Assembly: GCA_015499985.1 (NCBI GenBank)
Contig: JAAAUF010000069.1
Span: 1 to 64,000, forward strand
Origin: Haplosporangium gracile
Lineage: Eukaryota; Mortierellomycota; Mortierellomycetes; Mortierellales; Mortierellaceae
DNA: 64,000 nucleotides
Direction of reading: 5' to 3'
Part shown: positions 35,735 to 47,277 of the stretch, one piece after another
Position numbering within the stretch: position 1 is the first letter of the stretch
Layout: each line of letters starts with the position of its first letter
Notes under the pieces: generated by a model
What the model was told of the DNA's origin: nothing
What the model saw: only the letters and a program-made list of their open reading frames with translations
Database searches by the model: none
Position numbers and translations under genes: made by a program

Positions 35735-38700
35735 TTACACAGAAGTCTCAGCGGCCTGCTGCAAAGAGTATGGGGAATGCTGGGATTGAGATTGTTGCTG
35801 TGACTGGGATAAATGCTGTTCATGCCCATCGGCGCTCTGAGAATGCTGCGATTCCTCCTGACCCTCGGGCTCCTGAGATCCTGCTTGCTGGGAAGAGGGG
35901 TGATATTGGTGGTGATTTTGGCTCAAATGTCCCTCCTCCAAGCCATTCTGCTGGCCTTGACTCGAGCTCTCGTCGGTTGGATATTCCAGCTCCATCTCCG
36001 AAACCGCTCTCAACTCAGAAGCACCACTACTGAACGAGGTATGCACCCGGTAGCCTCCTGCAGGCCCGCTGTTGTGTCCCTCCGCAGAAACAAGGTTGAG
36101 AGAGTTCATCGGTGGGGGTGTTACTACCAACGTCTTTCCAAAAACGTCCGTGTTGACATCGCCAGGGCGGAGGGTCTGCTGTTGCTGCATCCGGTTGTGA
36201 AGAGGCTCCTGTGTGCTCAAGGCCACGTTTCCAGATGAACTCGATCCCGGCTGCTGTTGCTGCTGTTGTTGAATCATTGGGTTGAGTGGAGAGTTAGAGT
36301 TGGTGCGGGTGCGGTTCCGCGTAGGGATCGAGATATTACGGACAAAGTTCTGGATCATGTTGCCGGCCGCGGAAATGTGGTTGGACGGACTGACAGAGGT
36401 ATTCTGTTGACCCGATTGCGGCCTTGAAGGCGATCCAAAGGAAATGGGGGTAGATCCCATATTAGATGATGATCCAAATGCGGGTGGAGAGGGTGCCATG
36501 AAGAAAGCAGACGAGGGCGACTGCATAGCTGAAGAGTTAACCGACGAGACCGACGTTTGCCCGCCAGAAACAGGGATTAAAGGAGTCACAATATCCATAG
36601 GCGAGGAAGCGACTTCCGTCTGTTGAACAGGGGTAGTGGGAGCCTGGTCGTCTCCGAAATGACGGTGCTCGTTGATCTCCTCCAGGTCGTTAGTGGGATT
36701 GCCTCGTTGCTGAATGTCGAGATCCATATCCTCATGGCTCAGGGGGCTGGGGGCCAGTCGCTCCTGGACTTGGGCGTGGCTTTGTCCAGACGACTCTCGT
36801 TCAGCGGGGTATGTGTCATGCTCAGGTGGTTGAAAGGTGTGTGCTTGGACAGAGGGAGGAGTGGGTGCGTAGACCTCTTCGGTCAATGCCTCTGCCAGAG
36901 GCCTTCCTGCTTGTGCGACTGGTTCCTCGACGACAAGCGATTCGGTGAGTTGTTCCACAGCCGCTTCTTGTTGTCTTGTCGCGTTCTCGATGGCAGCAGC
37001 AACATCTGTGAGAAACAAAGGCAAACGACGGACACTATATGCTGTCAGAAATTCGTTCCAACTCTCTCTCTCCTCTCTAAATCGCACTTGCTCTCACAGA
37101 TCTTTTCCCCTGAAACGAACGAGGATCTATATTACACTGCATTTGCAAAAAAAAAGCATTGCAAACTAACAATCACCTTCTGCAGGTATCTCTTCCTCGA
37201 CTGGGTCGTCAATCTCGACAGTGTCCTCCAGATCGGCAAACGTCCTGCAAAGCGGGCAGAGGAATCCTGGGTGATTGGCCATCAACAATGGTCGAATGCA
37301 CTTGTAGTGGTATACGTGTGAACAGGGGGCAACAAACAGCGATTGGAAGGATGCGATTCTGAACAAGCAGATACAGCAGTCAGTGGCGCTGGCGGCATTG
37401 GCAGTTGTCAGGTTACGGATGACCTTTAGCGTGTTCGCCCTATCGAATTGGTAGGGGCAGATGCACATCAACTGTTAGAGCAACGAAAAGATTTTTCATC
37501 ACTGGTAAAAAATAATGTGAACGATGCTATGGTTGATGCACTCACCTGAAGGCATTGGGTTGTTGTTGCCATGATCTGTTCAGCTCCAATCGCATCTTGA
37601 CGCAGCGGTAGATTTCTAAAAGGAGAAACAAAGTAACATATTTGTGTGAGCAAAAGGACAGTAAGCGAATGCTGAGTGCTGGGTTGTGTAGGCAGTTTGT
37701 TGTGCTGGGTTTGTATGCCATGCTGGTCGTTGTTGAAAGATCCGGATGCACTCGCTGCCTACTCCTTGTTTTCATCGCCCAAACGTACCTCACCCCTATT
37801 TTTTTTGTTTCTACCCCTCCTTTCTCCGCTTTGTCCATGTTGTCCACTTCTTCCCTTTTGCCCAGTGTCAAGTGGGTTTGTGAAACTTTCTTTGTTGGCG
37901 GTGTTGACGCAATTTTGTCTCCCCTTGATCTAGTGCATTCGGTAGATCCTACATGTCATCCAGACTGTTGTTTCCATGACAAATATCCCAGCCCCGGAGA
38001 ATAACCCGTTTCACTGAAAAAACTCGCTTGTCAGGTCGGGTCAACTCACCTTGTGTGCCTCCTTGATAATCCACTCCGAGTTGGACAACATCACCATCTT
38101 TCAACAGAGTGGGCTTGGATTCGACTCCTGGGGGCGAAAGTCGGGCGTGATTGAGAAACGTTCCTGACGAAGACTTTGTATCCCGGATGAAGAACTAATT
38201 ATCGAAAGAGCAACAATCCTGAGTTAAAAGCATGTTCTTTTCTTCTACTTACACATAATCGGTGCTGCTCTTCTTGATCTTCGTTATTGTTGTTCAGCGT
38301 AACAGTCCCGAGTTTAAAGAGTGCACTCTATCCATCTGCTTGCGCATAGCTTAAGTTACTCTTGATCTGCGTTGTCCTTGGAAAAGAGGAACAGCGCAGT
38401 AACTCTAGAATGAACTGACAATCCTCTTGCTTTACAGTCTAAAATTACCAATCTCTTTTCCCTTTGTCAAGCACTCCCCCCCAACCCTAAAAGTATCCTT
38501 GTCGACTGCCCGATGACGTCCTTTGAAAGGTCAGTCGGTACAATCCAGCTCTCTGACTCTTTGACTCTTCTATCCAGATGATTTCGACAATTGTGTTACG
38601 AGCACGCTCTTTTGATCGCTGATGATGAAAACTTTGATTGGAGTGATAATGAAGCTAAGCATATGCTCAAAAAACGAGACAAAAACCTTTTGTCCCCTCC

Positions 38701-39642
38701 TTTTCACTCCTTCACCCCCAGCCCTCCTTGTTTTATCCAGTCCTTCCAGAAGGCTATCAGGTCCAAGATTGCCTCAGTCGCTATCGGTACTTCACATCAA
38801 TTCGGAACTTCTATCCAAAGTAGTGCCTGCCATTCGACTCCAAAGTGCGTCTGTCCGTCGGTATCTACGCCTTTGAATCCTTTTTCTGACCTTCCACAAG
38901 AAAAAGATTCAATCCACAGTGTGGTGTCGTTGCCTGTCTGTATCCGCGCATTTCGCACCTTATCCTCTGGCAAAAAAAGAGTCGATACTGAGAAAGGGGG
39001 TGGAAAGGGAGAAACGAGTATAAAAAAAAAACAAGGGAGGAAGGGCGAGGCGGTTCTCCAGCAGCAGCAGTCCAGCTCTTGTTTAGTTGGCACATGAGAG
39101 GGAGCGTAAGCAAGCTCATCAGCTGTAAGCGAATAAAAAGAGTGAAGGCGCTATTGTTGTAGTTGTTGCTTGTCCTGAATTCCGGTGAGTTGTTCTCTCA
39201 CCCAAATGACTTTCCATCGTCTTTTTTGTTGTCGTTGTCGTTTTGTCAATAATGAAAAGGCTTGAGAATATCCATATCAATAGAAGCCATAAACAATAAA
39301 AAGAGAAAGATGAGTTACCCTGCCCCGCTCTGTGTAGATCTCGGCGTGTCCGCGGGAGACGACTTTGGATTTGAAGGTGACTCTGTTGGGGAGGGCTTGC
39401 TTGTCGGTGAAGCGGCCGATTTTAAGGATGAAGCCCTCGGGGACATCCTTGTCGACGACTTCGAAATGGAGCGAACGTGGGGCATCGAGGTGGGGGACGA
39501 TACGAATGTGAGGAACAGGTGCGACAGTAGCTGTTGAGGGAGCTGAGGATGTTCCTGGAGCTCCTGTTTGTTGTCCTCCTGGTGGTCCTGGTGGAGAGGT
39601 GGTGGACGCGTAGCCACCGTTTGTGTGGGTGTGTGCGCTCAT
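35735..39642 (-). CDS. FHA-RING E3 ubiquitin ligase of the Dma1/CHFR type
   Basis: Five exons (39642-39319, 38194-38050, 37615-37546, 37439-37177, 37005-35735) give about 690 residues. The FHA domain is split across exons 1 and 2: LKIGRFTD and SKVVSRGHAEIYTERGR join directly to FFIRDTKSSSGTFLNHARLS, then LKDGDVVQLGVDYQGGTQ. These contain the phosphothreonine-binding Arg, Ser-Arg-Gly-His and Ser-Gly-Thr-Phe-Leu-Asn residues. Exon 3 continues EIYRCVKMRLELNRSW. Exon 4 carries the RING: CCICLFRI, then APCSHVYHYKCI and FLCPLCR. This order is that of yeast Dma1/Dma2 and human CHFR, ubiquitin ligases that act in mitotic checkpoints and spindle positioning. Exon 5 is a long disordered Gln/Ser/Pro-rich tail, far longer than in yeast Dma1. 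Intron 1, at about 1.1 kb, is unusually long for this window. Confidence 0.88.
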
Positions 39643-41112
39643 TGCCTGTTGGTCGGTCAGTCAGTCAGGGGAAGTTGCTTGTCTTGGCTTGGCTTGACTT
39701 GGTGTGGCTTGTGTGAGTGTCGGATGCGAAAGAGTCTGTGTGGACGACGACAAGGAGGGAGCAAGAGGGAGTAATCAAAAAAGAGAAGAGAAGAGAAGAG
39801 AAGGGAAAGATGGAAAAAGCAAGAAGGAAAAGAAAAAAAAAAGAAAGTATGGAAGAAGGGAGAGGGGAGAGGAGAGAGGAGAGGAGGAAACAGCAAACAA
39901 TACGGAGAACAATAACGATGAGAAGGGAAGTGTGTGTCAGAGAGGGAATGAGAGACAGTGAGACAAGAGGAAAGGGAAGGGAAAAAAGAAAATAAATTAT
40001 GGAAGGGAGAGACATCAAAATATTGTGAAAAAAATAAAAGAGACAAAAGAGAACAAAGGAAAGGGACTGTGTTTTGTAGGTCAAGGCAAAAGGAATTTAC
40101 AAGGACACCCTTGTTGGTGAAGTAAAAAACAGCACCACCCATGGTCTTTTCTTCTTTCTTGCCTTCTTGTCTTGTGGAAGGATGCATATGCAACCACCCC
40201 TTCTTGTTTGCAAGCAACAAGAGATCGATGGATGGAATCGCCAAGAACAAAAACAAGAAGACAAGAAGCACATCTCTCTCTTTCTTTCTTTTTCTCTCTC
40301 ACGTTTCCTTGTCGCATGTCCTCCTTCCCCCTCTCCTTATTTCTTGTGCGACAACAACTTTTTTTTTTTTTTTTTTGCGGTCTTTTTTTCAATGTCCACA
40401 GATTATCCCCGCTTCCCTCTGTGGCCCCGACACTGTAATCTCCGGGCTGTTGACAAAGACATCTGTTCCTCTTCTTCATATTTCATCCACCGCACACATG
40501 ATTTCCACCCTTCCAACAAAGGCGCCAATGAGGACTTGTAAACAAGATTTCCATGTGGAGACCGGGCGCTAAAGCCTTCGCTCTCCCCGCCAATCGCAGC
40601 TCGTACTCAGCGAACATAGACTACCTGCAGTGCGAGGGTGGATCATGACTGGACCACCCTCATGTCTTTCTGTGTATGATCAATCGGGGTCTTGGCCTTG
40701 GTATCTTAAAAAAAAGACTGTTGCTTCACATTGTCCCTCATCATCTACGTTATTTGCCAATCGCACATACGCAAAATCCCAAGGCTATCATAAACTGTAG
40801 AATTACGCGAAAAATGAAGGAAGAGGGAATGAGATATTGATAGGGCCCATTCTTTAAGTTATTGCTGACAACAAGAGCTCGACGCTCGGCACCGTACTCC
40901 TTGCTTCTCTCCTACTACTACTACACCATACCTTCGTTCCCTGGTAAAGAACAAAATGAGTCGCAAGATGTCAAGGAGGTGAAAAAGGAGGCGAAGGGAC
41001 GACTATAAAAAGGCGAGCAAATGCACACCAAACTATGCTCCTCCTTTAAACAGCTCTCTCGCAAGCAAACCAAGCAAGTTTTCGAGCACTCTTCTGTCTC
41101 GACCCATCAGCC
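39643..41112. other. Intergenic stretch with long homopolymers
   Basis: Purine-rich tract (about 39770-40070) and an 18-20-bp T run near 40361-40377. A short minus-strand frame starting at 40141 (MGGAVFYFTNKGVL, followed by a GTAAAT donor) has a plausible context but no identifiable second exon, so it is not called. Confidence 0.35.
41004..41011 (+). promoter_or_regulatory. TATA box upstream of a signal-peptide ORF
   Basis: A clear TATAAAAA motif about 109 bp before the ATG at 41113. The leader between them is C/A-rich with a typical fungal cap-region appearance, so this looks like a real RNA polymerase II promoter. Confidence 0.5.
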
Positions 41113-41199
41113 ATGTCTCCCCGTGTCTTCAAATCCGCCTTCTCCCTCATAATTCTACCACTTCTGCTTTCAACGTTAGCAGACACTCGCTATGCCTAG
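41113..41199 (+). pseudogene. Signal-peptide-only ORF, probably a truncated secreted-protein gene
   Basis: Twenty-eight codons (MSPRVFKSAFSLIILPLLLS, then TLADTRYA) that form a textbook secretion signal with a basic start, hydrophobic core and a likely cleavage site after Leu-Ala, followed at once by TAG. A TATA box and a C/A-rich leader precede it. No continuing secreted-protein frame is visible downstream, and no confident intron donor was found before the stop. The stop lies inside a small palindrome (tcgcta-tgcc-tagcga, 41187-41202). The most likely reading is a gene that lost its mature part. A real 28-residue product or an undetected splice is possible. Confidence 0.4.
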
Positions 41200-41306
41200 C
41201 GATAGCAAAAGTTCTCTACCCTCTTGGTATCTGCATTTTTCCTTATGTCCACAAGGACGCGTCTCTTCAATTAATCTTCATGTTGCACCGACTATTCGAG
41301 TAAAAT

Positions 41307-41324
41307 TCGCGATCTTGATCGCGA
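41307..41324. repeat. Short perfect palindrome
   Basis: tcgcgatc-tt-gatcgcga, two 8-bp arms around a 2-bp centre, about 110 bp after the truncated signal-peptide ORF. Function unknown. Confidence 0.6.
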
Positions 41325-41592
41325 TTGTTTTTCTTTTATTTTGGACTGACTGGTTAAGGAACTAGGTGCAAATTAGTAGGTAAGCACGCGAGAAAGAAAG
41401 AGGGAGAGGAGAGGACTAATTACAGGGGAAAAAATGATATGTACAGAATGGTGGGAAGGGAAAATGAAAAATATGAAGATAAGAACAAAAAAAAGCAAAT
41501 AAAAACAAACGCGAAAAGAGTGGGGTGTGTAAGAATGCTAATACTCTGTAGGAGCAAACAACAAGAGAAAAAAAAAAAAGTAGATAGATCTA

Positions 41593-43013
41593 CTATGCTA
41601 GACAGTTGGCTTGAGACGAGCGACGCTTGATGGTCTCGCCGATGAGGGCGCGATGGACATAGGGGGCTTGAACCTTCTCGCCGTCAGTGCCCTTGAGAAC
41701 GTTGTTGCCTCGGTTGACGACGTTCTGGAAGGCGATGAGGAGCTCTGTCGAATGGCTCTCCTTGGGCTGGTAGTTGGACTCGCAGTTCATCTTGATCTCC
41801 ACATCCACAAACAGTGGGTACTATCATTGGCCATAGAATAAATCACAGCAGTCGGTCACGCGTGTCAGTTCCAAGTAAAATTACAATAGTGGATGGCGAA
41901 TCAAAAAACGTCGATCAACGAAAATAACGAGCAAAAAATGGGCAGACATCACTTACGTCTTGATAGAACTCGTCGGCACCGAGGTGCACAATGGTCTCGT
42001 CGTCGCAGCAGGTGTTGAGCATAAAGACATGGCCACAGCGGATGTGGATGTAGCTCTTGGAGATGCCTGACCAGACCTTGGGATCCTGGCGAAGATGCTG
42101 CTCGATCGACTCGACCGATGACTGGATGTTGTCTTCGAGGACGGGGATCGAGTCCGAGATGGTGGGTTCGACCAGCTTCTTGGTCAACCAGGCCTCGAGC
42201 AGCCTGCAGATGACATTTGTCTTGGCGTTGCCATGCGATGCCAAGTGAGGGATCTATTATGTACGTGTTGATGGTGTGTATATGTACATGTGCGTACGAA
42301 GAACAGACGAGTGATCAGTGGCTGTGAATGGGAAATGCGAGTTATGTGACACATACATGTGTTAGAAGAGCTGAACTTACGGCAAGGAAGCCACCACCAC
42401 GGCCGATGCCGTCAAAAAAGTAGGTCGTGCGGATGGTAGAGACACTCTTCCAGTAGTCATCCTCCATCGTACTTAAAAAGTATTCGTAGCTCTCACGGGC
42501 CTCCTTGGCATGCGTATTGCTCGTAAATGTAAACCCAGTCGTGGTCATGGGAACATTCGACGAGGCACGCATCTCAAGTGGAGACATGGCTGAGGGTGCT
42601 GAAGAGCTGGATGGGCGCAGCTTCAGTTCTTGTTCGTCGCGCTGAAGACGATGCTGTCTCTGGAAGCGAGACGAAAAGATACCGCTGTCGCTGTCATCTT
42701 CAGGATCGACAACTGTGGATGAGGGGTCTTGTTGGAAGGTGTGGTCGTCGTCGAAGTTGACATGGGGAGTGAGTGGTGGGGATGGGATGTTGATGGCAGC
42801 CGAGGAGGAAGGTCTGGCCAAGAGGGAGACATCGATATCCTTAAGTCTTGGCACGGACGAATAGGAGGTAGACCTGATTGACTGTGGACGGACTGCAGGA
42901 AGGGTGGCACTGGGGGTCTTGCATGCTAGAGGCGGAGCAGTCGAGCGACGTTGGGCCGAGAGTGCATGAAGTGAGGTTGTCCAAGGTATAGGGGAGGAGT
43001 GTACAAGAACCAT
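41593..43013 (-). CDS. Unrecognised protein of about 385 residues
   Basis: Three exons (43013-42381, 42253-41957, 41820-41593), each junction phase 0 with good GT-AG sites, give one continuous frame, which supports a real gene. I do not recognise the family. The first 190 residues are Ser/Pro-rich and probably disordered. The folded part begins at about residue 175 (ESYEYFLSTMEDDYWKSVST) and includes TTYFFDGIGRGGGFLA, IPHLASHGNAKTNVICRLLE, KVWSGISKSYIHIRCGHVFM, LNTCCDDETIVHLGADEFYQ and HSTELLIAFQNVVNRGNNVL. It lacks a signal peptide or membrane segment, and no classical catalytic motif is evident. It ends QANCLA. The density of Gly, His, Cys and Asn in the second half suggests a conserved globular domain. 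Upstream (43020-43480) is pyrimidine- and purine-rich leader sequence. Confidence 0.72.
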
Positions 43014-43396
43014 TTTTGGAAACAGGCGGCAGCAGAGAGATGATGGTATCAGAGGGGGGAAGGAAAGAAGTGTGCAGAAGAGAGAAAAAGAAAAGAAGGA
43101 AGAGAGAAGAGAGGGAGGATGAAAGTGTGCAGACATATCACCAAAAGAGTGGGACGAGATAGAGAGAATAGGAGAGAGAGGCGGTGTCAGTGACAGTTGA
43201 AAGAGGCGTCGGTGATTCGTTGTTCCCAATCCCAATGGGAAACAGACAAAAAAAGGGATCGATGATCCTTCGAATTGCTCGAATTGCATCTCCTTTCTTG
43301 GAAACACACACTGACAGAAACCAGAAGCACGATAATCGTTGCAGGCGGGGGAGAAAGGTGGGGAGGGTAAATGATGATGATGATGGTGGGGTCTGG

Positions 43397-43425
43397 GCTG
43401 GACTGGACTGGACTGGACTGGACTG
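43397..43425. repeat. (GGACT)n microsatellite
   Basis: About five tandem copies of GGACT in the upstream flank of the unrecognised 385-residue protein gene. Confidence 0.85.
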
Positions 43426-43949
43426 TGGGAATAAAACCATAAATGAAAAGCAACGCTGTGCTACTATTCTGCCAATAGATGTTAATATTCCCTAAAGCTC
43501 CCCAGGTACCCACCTCTTTTTTTTTCTCCCCACCTGTCATCCCACAGTCATTTTTTTTTTTTTTTGCTGTTTGCCCGCATGCAATTTCCTTTTCTTCAGC
43601 GTGTCCCAGCTTGATGCAAAGTTGCATCTCCAGAATGATGTCATTATTGCCCAAAGCCCCTGGTGATACCCTGTATCAAATTTGCGCCCAATGAATGTTC
43701 AAATTTCTCGCTAAGTCGTATATGGTTAGCCATCGATAGCATGGATAGAAGGGTCAATGAGTCGAAGGATGGCTGGCGCTCATCGACTCCAGAAACATGA
43801 TCACTCACTCCCTCCCTTCCTTTACTCAACCCCTTATGCACTCTCCCTTCTCCTTATGCACTCTCTCTCGTCCCCTTGTATTGATCGTCTTGTTTGTTGC
43901 AGCAAAAGAAATCATTATTGAGGAACTGCATGCTGTCAGACACCACGCG

Positions 43950-44198
43950 ATGGATCGTGATTTATGTAGTTGCTGTTTGTTGTTGTTTTTGCTTCTGTGC
44001 GCCATGGTGGTGTATCAAGGTATGATAAAAAAAATGAGCCCATGTCCAGCCAATGCATCCTAAGAAACTAGCGCAAGTCGCAAATCCCTCACTTTCTCTC
44101 ACTCTCTTCGTCTTCTCCCGGTTCAGTCTGTCCAATGTGCTTCAAATTGCAATGTTCTACACCGGGCAAAGGAGTAGCTTTACCTGGCAGCGACAATG
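43950..44198 (+). CDS. Possible small Cys-rich single-pass membrane protein, 3' end not defined
   Basis: Two exons (43950-44019 and 44127-44198) join in phase at a GTATGA donor and a pyrimidine tract-CAG acceptor. The first encodes MDRDLCSCCLLLFLLLCAMV followed by VYQ, a membrane segment with a Cys pair in front. The second encodes VCPMCFKLQCSTPGKGVALP followed by GSDN. A GTAAGT donor follows at 44199, so a third exon is expected, but I could not identify it; without that splice the frame would run about 25 codons further. Matching intron phases and the concentration of Cys support a small real gene, but there is no family evidence. Confidence 0.35.
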
Positions 44199-45891
44199 GT
44201 AAGTTGCTTGCGGAGAGTGGCGAAAGAAGCATGGTTGTCGGCTGTTGGTGGAGAGTTAAGTTTAAAGTGTGAGGGGATGAGACGAAGGCGTGCGATAGAG
44301 AAAAGTTAATTGAGAAGAGACTTCAGTGAGGACGAAGAGAGATGGGATACGATTGAGAGAGAAGGATAGAAAGAGGCGAGGATGGAAGGGCTTGAAGGAG
44401 CAAAGAAAAGGCGTTCAGGAACGAGAGTTTGAAGTGAGAAATGGGAAAGTCAGGCGGTTGAAAAAGAAATAATTTGGATAAGAGTGGGCTAAACGAGTAA
44501 ACGAAGGGAGAGAATGAATGAGACTGGTAGACGAGAAAAGTGAAAGACAAAAGGAGGGGTTTGAGAGGAGAAGAAGAGAAGAAAAAAAAAAAAAAAAAAA
44601 AAAGACGCTAATAAATCCACGAATCGTATCCGGGTCCCTGACCACAGAGGATAAAATCGACTCGAAAGTGTGTTTGCGTGCCCGAGCAATGGTCTTGGAT
44701 AGAAAAAATATGGCGCGTTGGCAGGACTGAAAGGCTGACTGAACGAAGCCAAATCATCCTTTTAGCTCATTGGATAATTTTTGTTCATTTGGCACCATTT
44801 GCCTGCTTGCCAAGGAACCCGCTTAGCTTGCAACCGGTGTTACTTTTTATTTTGTTGGGGGCAGAGGTAGGGCTATGAAAGCAAGCTCATGGTAGTGCTA
44901 TGCGCTCAATAACACAAAGGATGATGATGAATGGAAAGGAGCATTGGGCAAATAAAAAATAATAAAGTTCATTGTCCACAGAGGATGACTTGTCGGCACA
45001 CCGGTAAGGATAGAACTCTCTAGAATTCGTTTGACAGTGGCCGAACACCTCTCGAGCAAGTTCTTCTTTTTACACTTTCCCCACATTCATCGCTTTCACA
45101 AATACACTCGGTCATGAAATATAACTTTTGCTCAACCAGTGTTCTGTCATACCACATCCAGGTCGCCTTTTTCGCTCCTCTCTCTCTCTCTTCATTCCGA
45201 ATGCAATTAAAAACAAATGCGGACAGGGGGAGCGACGACGAACCCTTTCACAGAGAATAAATGATCCCGCCCTTTCCGCTTTCCTTTTCTACAATCAAGT
45301 TTCTTTAAATTTTCCAAGGGCCTGGGTGGGCCAAGATGAGGTCGGACAAAAGAAGACCTTCGCTTTACAAATCCAAACACCCGAAGACTGGAGAGTACTG
45401 TGCCACTTTATTTGCAAAGAGGAATAAAGAAAAAAAAAGGAGACAAAGAGACCTTTCCCCTCTTTTTTCTCCGATGTCATCTTCTTTCGGCCCAGAAGAC
45501 CCTCTCCTTTATTTTCTTTTCTTCCACTTTTCTTTCTCCTTTTCGGAAACGTGATCATTCTCTTTTTTTTTTTCTTCGGAGGGGGGAGAAAAGCAGAAGG
45601 ACAAAGGGCGCAATGGTGCTCAGGCGAAAAAGAACTCAGAATTAAAACGGTCGAGCACAGAACAAGTCAAGCAATCAGGATCATGCATCGGTTATCTTTT
45701 TTTTCGTTTGGAATAATGCGCAGGGATGGCCACATACTTTCAATGGTGCTTGCACCCTTTTCGTCATGCAAACTGTGCATTCCTCGTGTTCTTTTCTACT
45801 ATTCACCGACAAAGACAAGAACAGTATCATCCCCACACTTTCAAAGCGATGTTCACTCTGTTCAAAGGAATAAAAGGAGATATCTACACTC
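44199..45891. other. Gene-poor stretch
   Basis: Low-complexity sequence with a 23-bp A run (about 44582-44604) and several T-rich segments (for example 45430-45590). Open frames here are short and driven by homopolymers. No gene is supported. Confidence 0.4.
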
Positions 45892-46136
45892 TTTTTTTTT
45901 CGATTTGCCGCATTTTCATTATAGCAAATGCGGTATTTCACTGAATTAAAATACAAGGGTATTCAATCGGTTGTGGCGTCAGAGATACCTTTTATCCTCA
46001 TAGTTAAACGATATGTTGTCCGTAATTCCATGCCAAATTAAAAACACTTTGAATACTCTCGGGCATATATTTTTAATTCAGTGAAATACCGCATTTGTTA
46101 TAATGAAATGCGACAAATCGAAAAAAAAAAAAAAAA
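45892..46136. mobile_element. MITE-like element with ~75-85-bp terminal inverted repeats (element 2)
   Basis: The left arm (45892-45966) reads tttttttttcgatttgccgc, attttcattatagcaaatgc, ggtatttcactgaattaaaa. The right arm (about 46049-46136), read in reverse complement, gives cgatttgtcgcatttcatta, taacaaatgcggtatttcac, tgaattaaaaat. The arms match at nearly every position and both end in a homopolymer (T on the left, A on the right). About 80 bp of unique sequence lies between them and there is no coding capacity. It has the same overall design as element 1 but a different sequence. Confidence 0.78.
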
Positions 46137-47031
46137 TATAGCTAGAAAACCGAGTTTTTGTCGTTTCCGACTCGTCGTTCGTCTTTTTCATGTTCACCAC
46201 TCACGAACAGCAGTGCAAGGGAAAAGATAACGAAGTGGATACCACTAACACATTCTAACATCACTAGTTTGAAAAACAAAACAGGGGTAAAGGAAAGAAT
46301 TGAGGGATAAATACGTTGGCTACCTTTTAGCAAGGGTGAGAGTAGTATATTGGGATCTGTCTCTCCTTCCATTAGCACGCATATTTCTTGTCTTTTGTTT
46401 TCTTTTCCTTCTGAATCAGAGATACCCTTTAATGCGCTAAACTAATTTGGCATTAACATTGACTCTTAGCCTCTTGAAACAAAAAGTCACCAGAACTCTT
46501 CGCAAAACTATCGAAGTCCGGCGAAGGTCACGGGCCACCCTTTTTTGCACCGCCGCGTCAGTGTAATGAGAAAGCAATAGTTGATTGGCACCTCATCGAA
46601 ACCAGAGACCGGATATGATGTTAAGACTGGAGAACATCCCACCCATAAGCAAATCCTTATCCTGCCCGCGACACACATTATACATTTTACGCGATCTCTT
46701 ATGACCCCTCCTTTTCATCAAACATACATCATTGACGCAAGAAAAAAAAGCCTGTATTGTTATTGTTGTGATCTCCATCGAACTTGAGGCAAATCAAGCT
46801 CGTTTCAAAAACTGAGACGAATAATAAGCAAAAAAAACCCCCCTCCTTGATGATTATTGATAGGTGTTTGTGTAACAAAAAAAAGGAGGTGAGAAAAAGA
46901 GACTTGGGACTCGTTGAAGGATGGAGGAGAGCAGCAGAGGAGGGTGAGGAAGGAAGATGGAGAAAAGTCAATAGGGTGAAGGAGCAATTTTTCTCAGAAC
47001 TCTTTCTTTTGGATGTTGGAGTTCTCCTGCT
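46137..47031. other. Gene-poor stretch
   Basis: No gene is supported. A short block near 46420-46450 (atcagagataccctttaatg) resembles the interior of the adjacent MITE-like element (gtcagagataccttttatcc), suggesting a fragment of a related repeat. Confidence 0.35.
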
Positions 47032-47277
47032 TCAAACCTCCCCCTCCCCGTTTTTCGGCCAGTACGCTTGAGGAAATTCGATGAGTCGGCGGGTCAAAAC
47101 GACATCACCGCTGTTATTGTTGATGGAAGCGAGTGAGGCAGCGTCCGTAGAGGCAGAGACAGCACCTTCGGGTTCTGGTAAGGGAGCGGCGGCGGCGACG
47201 AACGCGAGTGAAATGAGCGACAGGGCGCCGATCAGTGATGCAGTTGTAGCATAGAGGATGAGCGAGGACAGTGGCAT
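47032..47277 (-). CDS. Possible small secreted or membrane-anchored protein (81 residues)
   Basis: An open frame beginning MPLSSLILYATTASLIGALS followed by LISLAFVAAAAPLPEPEGA, a strong signal sequence with an Ala-Ala-Ala cleavage region. The mature part is 45 residues (ends YWPKNGEGEV) without cysteines. Codons in the signal region are G/C-rich, unlike the flanking low-complexity DNA. A larger spliced gene remains possible. No family is recognised. Confidence 0.4.
   Translation of the reverse strand: MPLSSLILYATTASLIGALSLISLAFVAAAAPLPEPEGAVSASTDAASLASINNNSGDVVLTRRLIEFPQAYWPKNGEGEV

Noticed and set aside
39704..40541. Several overlapping frames on both strands
   Set aside because: They arise from purine-rich and pyrimidine-rich low-complexity sequence and show no conserved features.
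44323..45949. Many short hydrophobic or Lys/Arg-rich frames
   Set aside because: Driven by poly-A, poly-T and Ser/Phe/Leu-coding pyrimidine tracts. No starts with good context and no domains.
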